Shown here one piece after another: positions 30,801 through 43,500 of a stretch of 64,000 bases of DNA. Position numbers and translations under genes: made by a program. Under the pieces are notes generated by a model. It saw nothing but the letters and a program-made list of their open reading frames with translations, made no database searches and was not told the DNA's origin. The stretch is taken from contig QPFY01000004.1 in the NCBI GenBank assembly GCA_003665825.1, forward strand, positions 1 through 64,000, written 5' to 3'. This DNA is from Microbotryum silenes-acaulis (Eukaryota > Basidiomycota > Microbotryomycetes > Microbotryales > Microbotryaceae). Position 1 is the first letter of the stretch. Every line of letters begins with the position of its first letter.

Positions 30801-31579
30801 CCCTGCGCATCATGGTGTCGTCAAATCACGAGGCTTGGGCATCTCGTCTAGTTGAAGCTGAGTTCGCTCTTAACTCTTCTGTTGCTGTGTCCACGTCTCT
30901 GTCGGCTTTTGAGGCGACCTACGGCTACCTTCCTCGACAATGGCCCACCGATTCCTGGCCTGTTTCGGATGTCCCTCGTGCGGAAGCGTTTGCTCGGATC
31001 CGACAATTACGGAACCTCGATGTGACGGATGCGATCATTGGAGCACGCCTCGACCAGTCATATCAGGCCAACAAGCGTCGACGCCCGGATGACCCCGCCT
31101 TTCGGACCGGCAGTTACGTCTACCTTTCGACAAAGAATCTGGCAGTTCCTGAAGGGATGAAGTCGAAGTTGTTGCCGCGCTACATCGGCCCTTTCTGTAT
31201 TCGAGCGGCAATTCCGGCAACATCCAGCTACGACCTCGAGCTCCCTCCAGCGATGTCGCGAGTGCACAATCGCTTCCATGCTCGACTCCTTCGGCCTTAC
31301 ATTGAGAATGATGCTGAAAGGTTCCCTGGGCGTGACCCCGCAGTTCTTTTTGTCGAAGATGTAGCCGACGCGGCCGACAACTCTGCGATTCCGGAACGGA
31401 TTGTTCGCGATCGGCGGAACGCTCGGGGCGCTCGTTCGTTCTTGGTTCGATGGGTAGGCCGTAACGACACCGACGATACTTGGATGTCGGAGCAGTCCCT
31501 TCGCCTGGACCATCCGTCCGTCCTCGACGCCTACTTTGCGCGCCTCGATCGCTCGAACCGCCGCCTCGTCGCACGGTAG
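27833..31579 (+). CDS. Gypsy-1 chromovirus pol, intact 3' half
   Basis: Open frame of 1,248 codons from ATG at 27833; the same frame reads upstream into the A LTR end. Residues counted from that extended frame at 27797: RT 110-300 with D203 and FFDD (264-267), RNase H 410-530 (D417, E459, D484, D528), an acidic spacer with two 71-residue-period modules (HEFTTPGESL at 560 and 631), integrase zinc finger (H825/H830, C860, C863), catalytic D893, D957 and E993 (DD35E), a GPF motif near 1131, and a chromodomain 1198-1250 (ERIVRDRR, LVRWVG, TWMSEQSL). The RT is unusual in FFDD and in GDTNAP instead of the common GLTNAP. The gag-protease half is split off by the A LTR, so the product would be an orphan Pol. 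Confidence 0.95.
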   Translation: MHEWDRAVTVAPILSGSALGCNHPGLLPDDEIIGLEPHNPMLDVVDDPALEDLSESEARTRLAALLDKFSDVFVDSLPMDRLPPYRPVNHEIPLIDPTEKVKPRVYPLADKYRSQWAEHSAKYTRGRFWVSGPIDSAAPVFAIPKKNSQTARFVIDLRARNSNTAKRFSPIPDMTNVRYEVARSRYRSKFDVAAAFEQVRVIPEHVDRTGFATVTGTYMSRVMQFGDTNAPNTLNLLTSAMFQPCLSFAKIFFDDVHVHSDTRRAHLRHIEILLMTLRHYRFYLGSKKSEWFSKSLDSLGTIISDDGIEVDPAKWARIRQWPIPCNKCDIQRFLGTVNWMRDHLSHLSTILEPITALLAQSTSWRWNEREQQAFDTVKSLVPATLRPIDGAKVTSGEHKMYLFTDASRVGIGACLASGPTRSQAVPTRFFSAKFNGAQLNYHVTDKEFLAVVSACRAFEQHLIGYPFVIVTDHQALRTIKTQKLRQTPRHIRMCLELSRFDFEFEFIAGKNNSLADSLSRLWEVKEGSHEDQVKENELEDMFFDGERHEFTTPGESLPEERPPTSPSPDRLPPVDFALGPQGQDGEAGSPGYYAFKEESQDEDVNGQELGNLFLKEECHEFTTPGESLLEERPYTSPSHDRLPAVDCAFGPWGHGYNAGSPGSHHLAENIMDAVDLSTGPLSPPIAVNRVHAIAAAPANDPPIPVDADADELDLLGVATDEVNEAPVVHRPPDPLPQPFLDTIIRAYANDSQAQVIITDPISWPMFRVTEEGRILRVHPDESLSLFVPRGLATGVVNSDKVPSLRELVLSEIHQSVGHAGHRITLAAIRPLYWWSSMSADCAEFCRSCEDCARGKASTQVPYGRLHPMPIPSGPWEQVAIDFMTGLPPVECEGMMVAQIMVVTDTWGKMVHLIPLPADADSELVADKYYATIFRLHGTPSAIVSDRDPKFTSQFWRALQAKVGAVLRMSTAAHPETDGLSENRIKMVTQTLRIMVSSNHEAWASRLVEAEFALNSSVAVSTSLSAFEATYGYLPRQWPTDSWPVSDVPRAEAFARIRQLRNLDVTDAIIGARLDQSYQANKRRRPDDPAFRTGSYVYLSTKNLAVPEGMKSKLLPRYIGPFCIRAAIPATSSYDLELPPAMSRVHNRFHARLLRPYIENDAERFPGRDPAVLFVEDVADAADNSAIPERIVRDRRNARGARSFLVRWVGRNDTDDTWMSEQSLRLDHPSVLDAYFARLDRSNRRLVAR

Positions 31580-31600
31580 ACTTCCTTCTGGGGGGGACAG

Positions 31601-31760
31601 TGTCAGGATGACAGCAATACTCGAAGGAAGCCCCCAAGGCTATATGCGGGTAGAGTTGACTTGACCGGATGCTTGCCTTGTTTCAAGCATCGTCGGCGTG
31701 ATGGCGTAGGCGTGAGGCGCGTGGGCGCGCACTCGGTGGTCGAGGGTTCGATGCGCCCAG
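31601..31760 (+). repeat. Gypsy-1 3' LTR, truncated (unit 3)
   Basis: Copy of 7746-7905 after the polypurine tract at about 31589-31597. Confidence 0.85.
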
Positions 31761-32089
31761 TGTGAGGAATCCACTCTCCACTCGGGTCAGGACTTAGGCG
31801 CGCGGAGCGAGCCGGGCGCATCGGCCCAGGGCTTAGGCGCGCGGAGCGAGCCGGGCGCATCGGCCCAGGACTTAGGCGCGCGCAGCGAGCCTGGCACATT
31901 GGCTCAGCCCCGAGGCTCGCTGGCTGAGGACTTGGAGCGCGCGGCTCCCTTACTGTTAGATTCCTATTCATCACTCTTGGCTATAACTACATCGCTGACG
32001 TAGTAGAGTTGATCGAATAGGTATGTTGAAATGAGATTGATCACTCTTGGCTATAACTACATCGCTGACGTAGTAGAGTTGATCGAATA
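31761..32089 (+). repeat. Copia-B LTR with duplicated 3' end (unit 3)
   Basis: Copy of 7906-8234; terminal blocks end at 32019 and 32089. Confidence 0.85.
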
Positions 32090-35000
32090 GAGGGAGCCAA
32101 TGGCTTGTAGGTACCACGATCGAATGCGCTCCGTTCCCTGACCCGGAACTGCCGTGAGCGAGAGGCCGGGCGTCATTGGCACCGTAGCGCCGCGTGTCGT
32201 GGTGTCGAAGTGAAACCGGGCGAGCACGTCCATGATGTAGCGTTCCTGGGATAGGGCAATGGAGCCGTCGTCCAGGCGGCGGATTTGGATGCCGAGGATG
32301 TATTCCGCGGGGCCGAGTCGTTTGACGCCGTATCGCTGTTCGAGGCCGGAGATGACGCGTTCGATCTCGTCGAGGCCGGGGCTGACAATGAGGAGATCGT
32401 CGACATACAAGGCGATATAATGGGGCCGTTGCTGATCATCAATGTGAGAGTAAATGCAGTGATCAGTGCCCGTTGCCTTGTACCCGAGACTCCTGAGTGA
32501 TGTGTCAATGTGGCGATTCCAGATGCGACCGGCCTGCTTGAGACCGTAGATTGAGCGCCGCAGGCGGAGAATCTTATCGCTCGGGAAGTCGAAACCTCGT
32601 GGCGTCGTCATCCAGATATTGTGATCGAGCTCGCCGTGGAGGTAAGCCTTGTCGATGTCGGCCTGATGAACGTGGTAACCGTTGGCAGCGGCGAGGGCAA
32701 GGAGGCAGCGAATGGAGGAGAAACGGGCGACGGGTGCGAAAGTCTCCGAGAAATCGATGCCGTCGCGTTGGCGGTTACCTTGCGCTACAAGGCGTGCCTT
32801 GTGCCCCGTGACTTCGCCACGTGCGTCGCGTTTGGTCTTCCAGACGAACTTGGAGGTGACGATAGTGGCGCCCGGCGGTACGGAGGATCGAGGCTCGATG
32901 GTGAACACCTTGAAGTCGTCGCGCATGGCGGTGAACTCGGCGGCGGCAGCCTGAGCCCAGATGTCGTGCTCGTCGCTGGACATTGCTTCGCGCCAGGTCT
33001 GAGGATCGCTAGTAATCAACTTGACGGGCTCGATGGCGTCGAGGGTGGGGTCGTCGTCGTCTGTGGCGATGAAGGCGCGGTGGTGGCGAGAGAGGAAATC
33101 GATCTCATCAGGGGAGTCGTCATCGGAGGGCTGTTCAGCGGGGGCAATGGCGGGTGCGGGCGTCACCAGGGTGTCGTCGTCGGATCGATGTACGTCCATC
33201 AGGTTGAGGCGAACCGCGGTGTTGGAGTTGAGGAGGTCAAGCGGGTCGTCCGAGTCATCGAGGGACGGTCCTCCGGCCGAGGACGTGGCGGGCGACGAAA
33301 GCGGGACAAGCGACGGGGACGGCGAGGGGCTGATATCTGTAGAATTAAGTAAGGATCCGCCAGTGTACCCTGGGGCCACGTCAACGGCGCTCATGGCAGA
33401 ATCATCAAGAGAGGATGAGACGTCCATGTGCGCCGACCTTACTAGTGGGGTCCTCGTCTTGACGGCGGGGGCGGGCGTGTCGGCGGGAATGACGAACTGG
33501 CGTTCGGTGTTGTCCGCATCGACGGGCGTGTTGATTGGGAGGCCGGGGAAGTCGTCGTCGAGGAAGGTGGCATTTCGGCCAATCACAACCTTGTTGGTAG
33601 AATGGTCGAAGAAACGGAAAGCCTTGGAGACGAGGTCGTAACCGGTGAAGATCACGCGCGCGGCCTTGGGGTCGAGCTTGCTGCGAAGGTCCGGCGCGAC
33701 CGTGAGCCAGGCCGCGCAGCCGAACGGGTGGAGGGCGGTGGTGGTGGTGCGTTGGCCGTTCCAAACGGATTCTGGAGTCTGTTTGGCCAAAGCTGAGTGT
33801 GAGCACCTGTTTTTGCAATAAACGAAGTACGCAGCCGCTTCATCCCAAAAGGTGGCCGGCAGATGGGAGTCAGCAAGGAGGGCGAGGATGCCCTCGACAA
33901 TGGAGAGATTGACACGTTCGGCACGACCGTTTTGCTGAGGTGTGTAGGGAATAGAGTATTGACGACGAATGCCCCTGGACTTGCAGAACTCCGTGAATGC
34001 GTTCGATCGGTACTCCCCGCCGTTGTCGGTGCGAAGGGTTTTTAAACGCGCGTTCGTCTCTAACTCCACTTCGGCGAGCCAAGTCTGGAAGGTCGGGAAG
34101 ACGTCGCTTTTGTGATCGATCGCGTATGCCCAGAGTTTGCGAGAGTGGTCGTCAAGAAATGTGACAAGGTAGCGCTTCCCGGTCAAGGACGGAGTGGGGA
34201 ACGAAAGGACATCGCTGTGCACGAGGCCAAGTCTCTCGGGGGAATGCGACTCAGAGTCGGGAAAAGGAAGACGGTGGCCTTTGGAACCAAGGCAAGCATT
34301 GCAAACAAACTCCTCTACGTCTTTGTCACTGTACCCGGCCCCAAACCCGTCCAGCAAACCTGCGGCGATCATCTTCTGTATAGAGGATGGGGCAAGATGG
34401 CCGAGGCAGCGGTGAAGGGTAAGCAGGGGCACGGTAGACTCAGAACGCGAGAGAAGGGCAAGCTGCTGACACTTGGTGTGATCCGCGTCCAAAAGGTAGA
34501 GACCGTCGTTAACCCTGGTACCGTGAGCAATGGCCTGGCCGTCCTTGGCGATGTCGATGCCGTCGCTGGTGAAGGCGAGTCGAACGCGGTCGGTGTCGCA
34601 GAGGCGAGAGACAGAAAGGAGGTTGACGTGGAGGCCCGGCGTGTGCAGAACGCCACGCAGCGTGATCGGATGTCCGGTCTTGGCAACGAACGCTACGTCC
34701 CCCATGCCGATGGCCGTGATACCGCAGGCAATGCCGCCGATCTTGGTGTGCGCCGTCTGGCAATAAGCCGTGAATAGAGAACGATTGGCGACCATGTGTG
34801 CCGTGGCGCCCGAGTCGACTACAAAGGCGTCAGTTGGGAGTTGCCGGCGAGCGAACAGGCAGGAGGCGAAATAGCCGATGTTAGGCTGTTGAGCGGCGGG
34901 GAGAGACATGTCGTCCTGGTTGTCGTCGCCGGTGTGTTTCTGTTCGCCCCGGTGCTTGCAGTCGAGGGCCCAGTGACCTTTCTTGTGGCAGCGGCGGCAG

Positions 35001-35881
35001 GGGCCGGCGGGCGGGTGTGTCGCCCGTGAGGTGCAGTCGCGCAGACGGTGGCCGGGGGCGCGGCAGGCGGGACAAGGGGAGGCGGTGGCGAGCATGGCCG
35101 AGTGCGATGACGAGAGTCCCGCCGAGCAAAGCTGGATGCGAATGCGGTCCGTCAGCGTCGTGAGTTCCGGGAGGTCGCGTTGGTTGCGCTGCTCGTCCGT
35201 GAACGTGAGTCGGAAGCTGTCAAGGCAGGTTGGGACCATGGCGAGCACGTGAGTGGCGAGCACGTCGTTGAGCGAGGTTTTGGCGTCGCGGATTTCCTGC
35301 GCGATCGACATGTATTCACGGAGCCACGTGTCGTACGCCTCGACGGAGGCAGGCATCTTCCTGAAGTCCCAAAGGCGGGCGAACAACTTGAGGGTGCGAG
35401 TGGCGTCGTCCGGTGCGAAACGAGCCTTGAGTGCGGCGAAGATGCGTGGTGCCAACAGGTCGTCGCTGGGGATGGTGTCGAGGGTGGCTGAGACGTCGGC
35501 TGAGTCGATCGAGCCAACGATGATTTCACGCGCGGCGTCGTCACGGGCGGCAAGCTGGTCGGCCGTCCACGTCGGGGGAATGACACCGTCAAGAACGTAA
35601 CCACGGGCTTGATTTGGGAGCGCGAGACGGAGTTGACGTAACCAGTTTGTAAACGACTTAGGGCCGTCAAGGCGAGCGTGCTTGGGGAACACGACTTTTG
35701 ATGCGGTGGCGGTGTTTGCCTGCGTGGCAGTGACGGGCGGGGTGGCGGCGGCGGCGGCAGGGGGCTGTGAGGCCTGTAGAGCGGCAAGCTGTGCCTGTAG
35801 CGTGGCGATTTGCACGCTGATCGAAGGGTCAGGGGAGCTGATGTCCCTGGGGGGCGAAGGCGGGGCGGGGGAGCTGTCCAT
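32057..35881 (-). CDS. Copia-B gag-pol, RNase H removed, hybrid copy (unit 3)
   Basis: Open from ATG at 35881 to a stop inside the B LTR, with the same domains as 8202-12011: two CCHC knuckles, DSGA protease, HHCC/DDE integrase, RT with YVDD, no RNase H. Left of about 34,879 it equals the array copies; right of it the gag carries substitutions ([17 protein letters not shown]) and five extra residues (THVLA type) shared with the copy at 58-63 kb. It therefore looks like a crossover product between two B elements. Confidence 0.92.
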   Translation of the reverse strand: MDSSPAPPSPPRDISSPDPSISVQIATLQAQLAALQASQPPAAAAATPPVTATQANTATASKVVFPKHARLDGPKSFTNWLRQLRLALPNQARGYVLDGVIPPTWTADQLAARDDAAREIIVGSIDSADVSATLDTIPSDDLLAPRIFAALKARFAPDDATRTLKLFARLWDFRKMPASVEAYDTWLREYMSIAQEIRDAKTSLNDVLATHVLAMVPTCLDSFRLTFTDEQRNQRDLPELTTLTDRIRIQLCSAGLSSSHSAMLATASPCPACRAPGHRLRDCTSRATHPPAGPCRRCHKKGHWALDCKHRGEQKHTGDDNQDDMSLPAAQQPNIGYFASCLFARRQLPTDAFVVDSGATAHMVANRSLFTAYCQTAHTKIGGIACGITAIGMGDVAFVAKTGHPITLRGVLHTPGLHVNLLSVSRLCDTDRVRLAFTSDGIDIAKDGQAIAHGTRVNDGLYLLDADHTKCQQLALLSRSESTVPLLTLHRCLGHLAPSSIQKMIAAGLLDGFGAGYSDKDVEEFVCNACLGSKGHRLPFPDSESHSPERLGLVHSDVLSFPTPSLTGKRYLVTFLDDHSRKLWAYAIDHKSDVFPTFQTWLAEVELETNARLKTLRTDNGGEYRSNAFTEFCKSRGIRRQYSIPYTPQQNGRAERVNLSIVEGILALLADSHLPATFWDEAAAYFVYCKNRCSHSALAKQTPESVWNGQRTTTTALHPFGCAAWLTVAPDLRSKLDPKAARVIFTGYDLVSKAFRFFDHSTNKVVIGRNATFLDDDFPGLPINTPVDADNTERQFVIPADTPAPAVKTRTPLVRSAHMDVSSSLDDSAMSAVDVAPGYTGGSLLNSTDISPSPSPSLVPLSSPATSSAGGPSLDDSDDPLDLLNSNTAVRLNLMDVHRSDDDTLVTPAPAIAPAEQPSDDDSPDEIDFLSRHHRAFIATDDDDPTLDAIEPVKLITSDPQTWREAMSSDEHDIWAQAAAAEFTAMRDDFKVFTIEPRSSVPPGATIVTSKFVWKTKRDARGEVTGHKARLVAQGNRQRDGIDFSETFAPVARFSSIRCLLALAAANGYHVHQADIDKAYLHGELDHNIWMTTPRGFDFPSDKILRLRRSIYGLKQAGRIWNRHIDTSLRSLGYKATGTDHCIYSHIDDQQRPHYIALYVDDLLIVSPGLDEIERVISGLEQRYGVKRLGPAEYILGIQIRRLDDGSIALSQERYIMDVLARFHFDTTTRGATVPMTPGLSLTAVPGQGTERIRSWYLQAIGSLYSINSTTSAM

Positions 35882-35974
35882 GCTGCGATGGTGCGATGTG
35901 CTGGGGCGGCTCGAGTGGCTGGGCTCGAGGGAAAATTGCAAGCGGCGGGGCTGGTAGCTCGTGGGCTTATAACC

Positions 35975-36220
35975 TATTCGATCAACTCTACTACGTCAGC
36001 GATGTAGTTATAGCCAAGAGTGATGAATAGGAATCTAACAGTAAGGGAGCTGCGCGCCCCAAGTCCTCAGCCAGGGAGCCTCGGGGCTGAGCCAATGTGC
36101 CAGGCTCGCTGCGCGCGCCTAAGTCCCAGGCTCGCTCCGCGCGCCCAAGTCCTGGGCCGATGTGCCCGGCTCGCTCCGCGCGCCTAAGTCCTGACCCGAG
36201 CGGAGAGTGGATTCCTCACA
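35975..36220 (-). repeat. Copia-B 5' LTR, single-end form
   Basis: 246 bp from TATTCGATC to CCTCACA with only one copy of the terminal block, unlike 12105 and 24027. The primer-binding site is at 35958-35974. It is inserted in a D LTR sequence that continues at 36221. Confidence 0.88.
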
Positions 36221-37540
<1,320 letters not shown>

Positions 37541-37750
37541 ACCAGGACACGGCGGAGCGGGCAATGTAGAAGACGTAGCCCATGGTGGACACCAAGGTAT
37601 CGACGCAGGCCCCCCAATTCGCGTCGGAGTAGCCTACCACGTCCGTGATGCGTGTCTCGCCGCAAGCATAGAGCAGTTTGTCGCGATATGTGGCCCGGAG
37701 ATAGCGCAGGACGTGCTTGACCGGGATTGTTGGCAAAGCGGGCCAAGTAG

Positions 37751-39109
<1,359 letters not shown>

Positions 39110-39329
39110 TGTGAGGAATCCACTCTCCGCTCGGGTCAGGACTTAGGCGCACGGATCGAGCCGGGCACATCGGCCCAGGACTTAGGCGCGCGGAGCGAGC
39201 CTGGCACATTGGCTCAGCCCCGAGGCTCGCTGGCTGAGGACTTGGGGCGCGCGGCTCCCTTACTGTTAGCTTCCTATTCATCACTCTTGGCTATAACTAC
39301 ATCGCTGACGTAGTAGAGTTGATCGAATA
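39110..39329 (+). repeat. Copia-B 5' LTR (plus orientation), single-end form
   Basis: TGTGAGGAATCCACTC...GATCGAATA followed directly by the primer-binding site GGTTATAAGCCCACGAG (39330-39346) and a B gag start. Confidence 0.9.
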
Positions 39330-39422
39330 GGTTATAAGCCCACGAGCTACCAGCCCTGCCGCTTGCATTTTTCCCTCGAGCCCAGCCACTCGAGCCGCCC
39401 CAGCCCATCGCACCATCGCAGC

Positions 39423-39913
39423 ATGGACAGCTCCCCCGCCCCGCCTTCGCCCCCCAGGGACATCAGCTCCCCTGACCCTTCGATCAGCGTGCAAATCGCC
39501 ACGCTACAGGCACAGCTTGCCGCTCTACAGGCCTCACAGCCCCCTGCCGCCGCCGCCGCCGCCACCCCGCCCGTCACTGCCACGCAGGCAAACACCGCCA
39601 CCGCATCAAAAGTCGTGTTCCCCAAGCACGCTCGTCTTGACGGGCCTAAGTTGTTTACGAACTGGTTACGTCAACTCTGTCTCGCGCTTCCAAATCAAGT
39701 CCGTGGTTACGTTCTTGACGGTGTCATTCCCCCGACGTGGACGGCCGACCAGCTTGCCGCCCGTGACGACGCCGCGCGGGAAATCATCGTTGGCTCGATC
39801 GACTCAGCCGACGTCTCAGCCACCCTCGACACCATCCCCAGCGACGACCTGTCGGCACCACGCATCTTTGCCGCACTCAAGGCTCGTTTCGCACCGGACG
39901 ACGCCACTCGCAC
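39423..39913 (+). pseudogene. Copia-B gag, first 163 codons, interrupted by gypsy-2
   Basis: Starts at ATG 39423 ([11 protein letters not shown]) and stays open to FAPDDATRT, where the gypsy-2 LTR begins at 39914. The rest of this element is not found on the far side of gypsy-2, so a later rearrangement removed it. Confidence 0.9.
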
Positions 39914-40483
39914 TGACAGGCGACGTCGGCGAGGATGACGTCGTCTACACGACGAAGGACGGGGGTGTCGAGGAGTATCGGCTGTGGTGGCGGCAGTTGA
40001 CGAGGGAGCGATCGAAGAGGGGTGTCGACTGAAAAGCTCGCGGGAAGTCAAGTATAACGGACTTTATTCCAACGATCGGCAAAGAGAGGGGGGGCCAATA
40101 AGATGATGAGCGGACCAGGCTCCCGGGGAAGGTGTCGAAACCGAAGGGAGGGACTGCCCAGGCGCCGAGGGAACTCAGCCAAATCAAACTACTCCAAGAG
40201 GTCGCCTCAGGGGTAAAAAGGATTGCTCGCGGGAGCACCGGTAAAAACCCTGAGGCCGCGCCTCAGCTAGCAAAAAAGATAAAACAAATCGAAAGAAGAT
40301 TGCGCTTGCAACGCATCGAACCTGCAACCAGCGGGTGCGCGCCCACGCGCCAAACGGCTACACCACGACGCCCGCGATGCTTGAAACGAATCCGCCATTG
40401 GGTCAAGTCATCGCTACCTGCACACAACCTCGGGGAGGACTTCCTTTGAGTACTGCTGTCAGTGTACCGCTGTCATCCTGACA
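39914..40483 (-). repeat. Gypsy-2 3' LTR
   Basis: 570 bp, inverted copy of 36970-37540, next to the minus-strand polypurine tract (40484-40496) and the pol stop. It contains the same tRNA-like A/B-box block. No matching 5' LTR is present to its right. Confidence 0.92.
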
Positions 40484-40504
40484 CTGTCCCCCCCAAAAGG
40501 AAGT

Positions 40505-43500
40505 CTACCGTGCGGCGAGGCGGCGGTTCGAGCGATCGAGGCGCGCAAAGTAGGCGTCGAGGACGGACGGATGGTCCAGGCGAAGGGACTGCTCCGACAT
40601 CCAAGTATCGTCGGTGTCGTTACGGCCTACCCATCGAACCAAGAACGAACGAGCGCCCCGAGCGTTCCGCCGATCGCGAACAATCCGTTCCGGAATCGCA
40701 GAGTTGTCGGCCGCGTCGGCTACATCTTCGACAAAAAGAACTGCGGGGTCACGTCCAGGGAACCTTTCAGCATCATTCTCAATGTAAGGCCGAAGGAGTC
40801 GAGCATGGAAGCGATTGTGCACTCGCGACATCGCTGGAGGGAGCTCGAGGTCATAGCTGGATGTTGCCGGAATTGCCGCTCGAATACGGAAAGGGCCGAT
40901 GTAGCGCGGCAACAACTTCGACTTCATCCCTTCAGGAACTGCCAGATTCTTTGTCGAAAGGTAGACGTAACTGCCGGTCCGAAAGGCGGGGTCATCCGGG
41001 CGTCGATGCTTGTTGGCCTGATAGGACTGGTCGAGGCGTGCTCCAATGATCGCATCCGTGACATCGAGGTTCCGTAACTGTCGAGTCCGAGCAAACGCTT
41101 CCGCCCGAGGGACAGCCGAGACAGACCAGGAATCGGTGGGCCAACGTCGAGGAAGGTAGCCGTAAGTCGCCTCGAAAGCCGACAAAGACGTGGACACAGC
41201 AACAGAAGAGTTAAGAGCGAACTCAGCTTCAACTAGACGAGATGCCCAAGCCTCGTGATTTGACGACACCATGATCCGCAGTGTTTGGGTGACCATCTTG
41301 ATCCGATTCTCGCTCGATCCGTCCGTCTCGGGGTGTGCCGCGGTTGACATTCGCAAGACGGCGCCAACCTTTGCCTGCAATGCCTGCCAAAACTGCGAGG
41401 TGAACTTGGGATCGCGGTCGGAAACGATGGCTGAAGGCGTCCCATGCAGTCGAAAGATGGTGGCGTAGTACTTCTCGGCAACGAGCTCAGAGTCGGCGTC
41501 GGCTGGGAGGGGAATTAGGTGGACCATCTTTCCCCAAGTGTCAGTGACCACCATGATTTGAGCGACCATCATCCCTTCGAACTCGACCGGAGGCAGTCCT
41601 GTCATGAAGTCGATCGCCACTTGTTCCCAAGGACCGGAGGGGATCGGCATTGGGTGCAGTCGGCCATAGGGAACTTGAGTGGACGCCTTGCCGCGGGCAC
41701 AGTCTTCGCAGGAACGGCAGAACTCAGCGCAATCGGCAGACATGGACGACCACCAATACAAATGACGTATGGCAGCCAAGGTGATGCGATGTCCCGCGTG
41801 CCCGACGCTCCGATGTATCTCCGAAAGCACGAGCTCGCGCAGCGACGGGACCTTGTCGGAATCGACGACGCCGGTAGCAAGACCACGAGGCACAAACAGG
41901 GAAAGAGACTCATCTGGATGTACGCGCAAGATCCTCCCTTCCTCGGTCACCCGAAACATAGGCCATGATATCGGGTCGGTAATGATGACCTGGGCTTGCG
42001 AATCGTTGGCGTATGCTCGGATGATGGTGTCGAGGAAGGGTTGGGGCAGTGGATCAGGCGGCCGATGGACTACAGGGGCTTCATTGACCTCATCGGTGGC
42101 GACTCCCAACAAATCGAGTTCATCAGCGTCGGCATCAACCGGAATGGGCGGGTCGTTGGCCGGGGCCGCAGCGATAGCGTGAACTCGATTGACGGCGATG
42201 GGAGGAGGAAGGGGGCCGGTAGACAAGTCGACGGCGTCCATTATGTTCTCGGCGAGGCGATGGGAACCGGGAGAGCCTGAATTGTAACCGTGTCCCCAGG
42301 GCCCGAAGGCACAATCAACAGCCGGCAACCGATCGTGCGAAGGTGAGGTGTAAGGACGTTCCTCGAGGAGGCTCTCACCGGGCATAGTGAACTCGTGGCA
42401 TTCTTCCTTCAAGAACAAATTCCCCAAATCCCGTCCATTCACATCCTTGTCTTGCAATTCTTCCTTGAGCGCGTAGTATCCGGGAGAGCCTGCCTCGCAA
42501 TCGTCGCGTTGGGGCCCGAGGGCAAAATCAACAGGAGGCAACCGATCGGGAGATGGAGAGGTGTAAGGACGTTCCTCGGGGAGGCTCTCACCGGGCGTAG
42601 TGAATCCGTGGCGTTCTCCATCAAAGAACATGTCCTCCAACTCATTCTCCCTGACCTGATCCTCGTACGATCCCTCCTTGACCTCCCACAAGCGCGACAA
42701 TGAATCAGCAAGGGAGTTGTTCCTGCCGGCGATGAATTCAAACTCAAAGTTGAAACGGCTGAGTTCGAGACACATGCGGATGTGCCGAGGCGTTTGGCGT
42801 AACTTCTGCGTTTTGATCGTGCGAAGGGCTTGATGGTCGGTGACGATGACGAAGGGGTAGCCGATCAAGTGCTGCTCGAACGCCCGACACGCCGAAACGA
42901 TGGCTAGGAACTCCTTATCAGTTACGTGATAGTTGAGCTGAGCACCGTTGAACTTAGCGGAAAAGAATCGAGTAGGGACGGCCTGCGAACGAGTGGGCCC
43001 CGAGGCCAGACAAGCACCAATGCCAACACGACTGGCATCGGTGAACAGGTAGATCTTGTGCTCGCCGGAGGTGACCTTAGCGCCGTCGATCGGTCGCAGC
43101 GTTGCTGGCACGAGGGACTTGACGGTGTTGAAGGCCTGCTGTTCGCGGTCGTTCCAACGCCACGAAGTCGATTGCGCCAACAACGCGGTGATCGGCTCCA
43201 AAATCGTCGAGAGGTGTGATAGGTGATCTCGCATCCAATTGACGGTGCCGAGGAAACGCTGGATGTCGCACTTGTTGCACGGAATCGGCCACTGTCGGAT
43301 ACGCTCCCACTTGGCGGGGTCGACCTCGATGCCGTTGTCGGAGATGATGGCACCCAACGAATCCAATGACTTGGAGAACCACTCGGATTTGTTGGATCCT
43401 AAGTAGAATTGGTAGTGTCGCAATGTCATCAGCAAGATCTCGATGTGTCTCAAGTGCGCTCGACGAGTATCGGAGTGGACGTGAACATCGTCGAAAAAGA

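Larger units (their letters stand above)
27417..34878. repeat. Tandem array, unit 3 (partial)
   Basis: Matches units 1 and 2 until about 34,879 in the copia-B gag, where the first of several substitutions and a 15-bp insertion appear. The array edge therefore falls inside a copia-B element. Confidence 0.85.
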
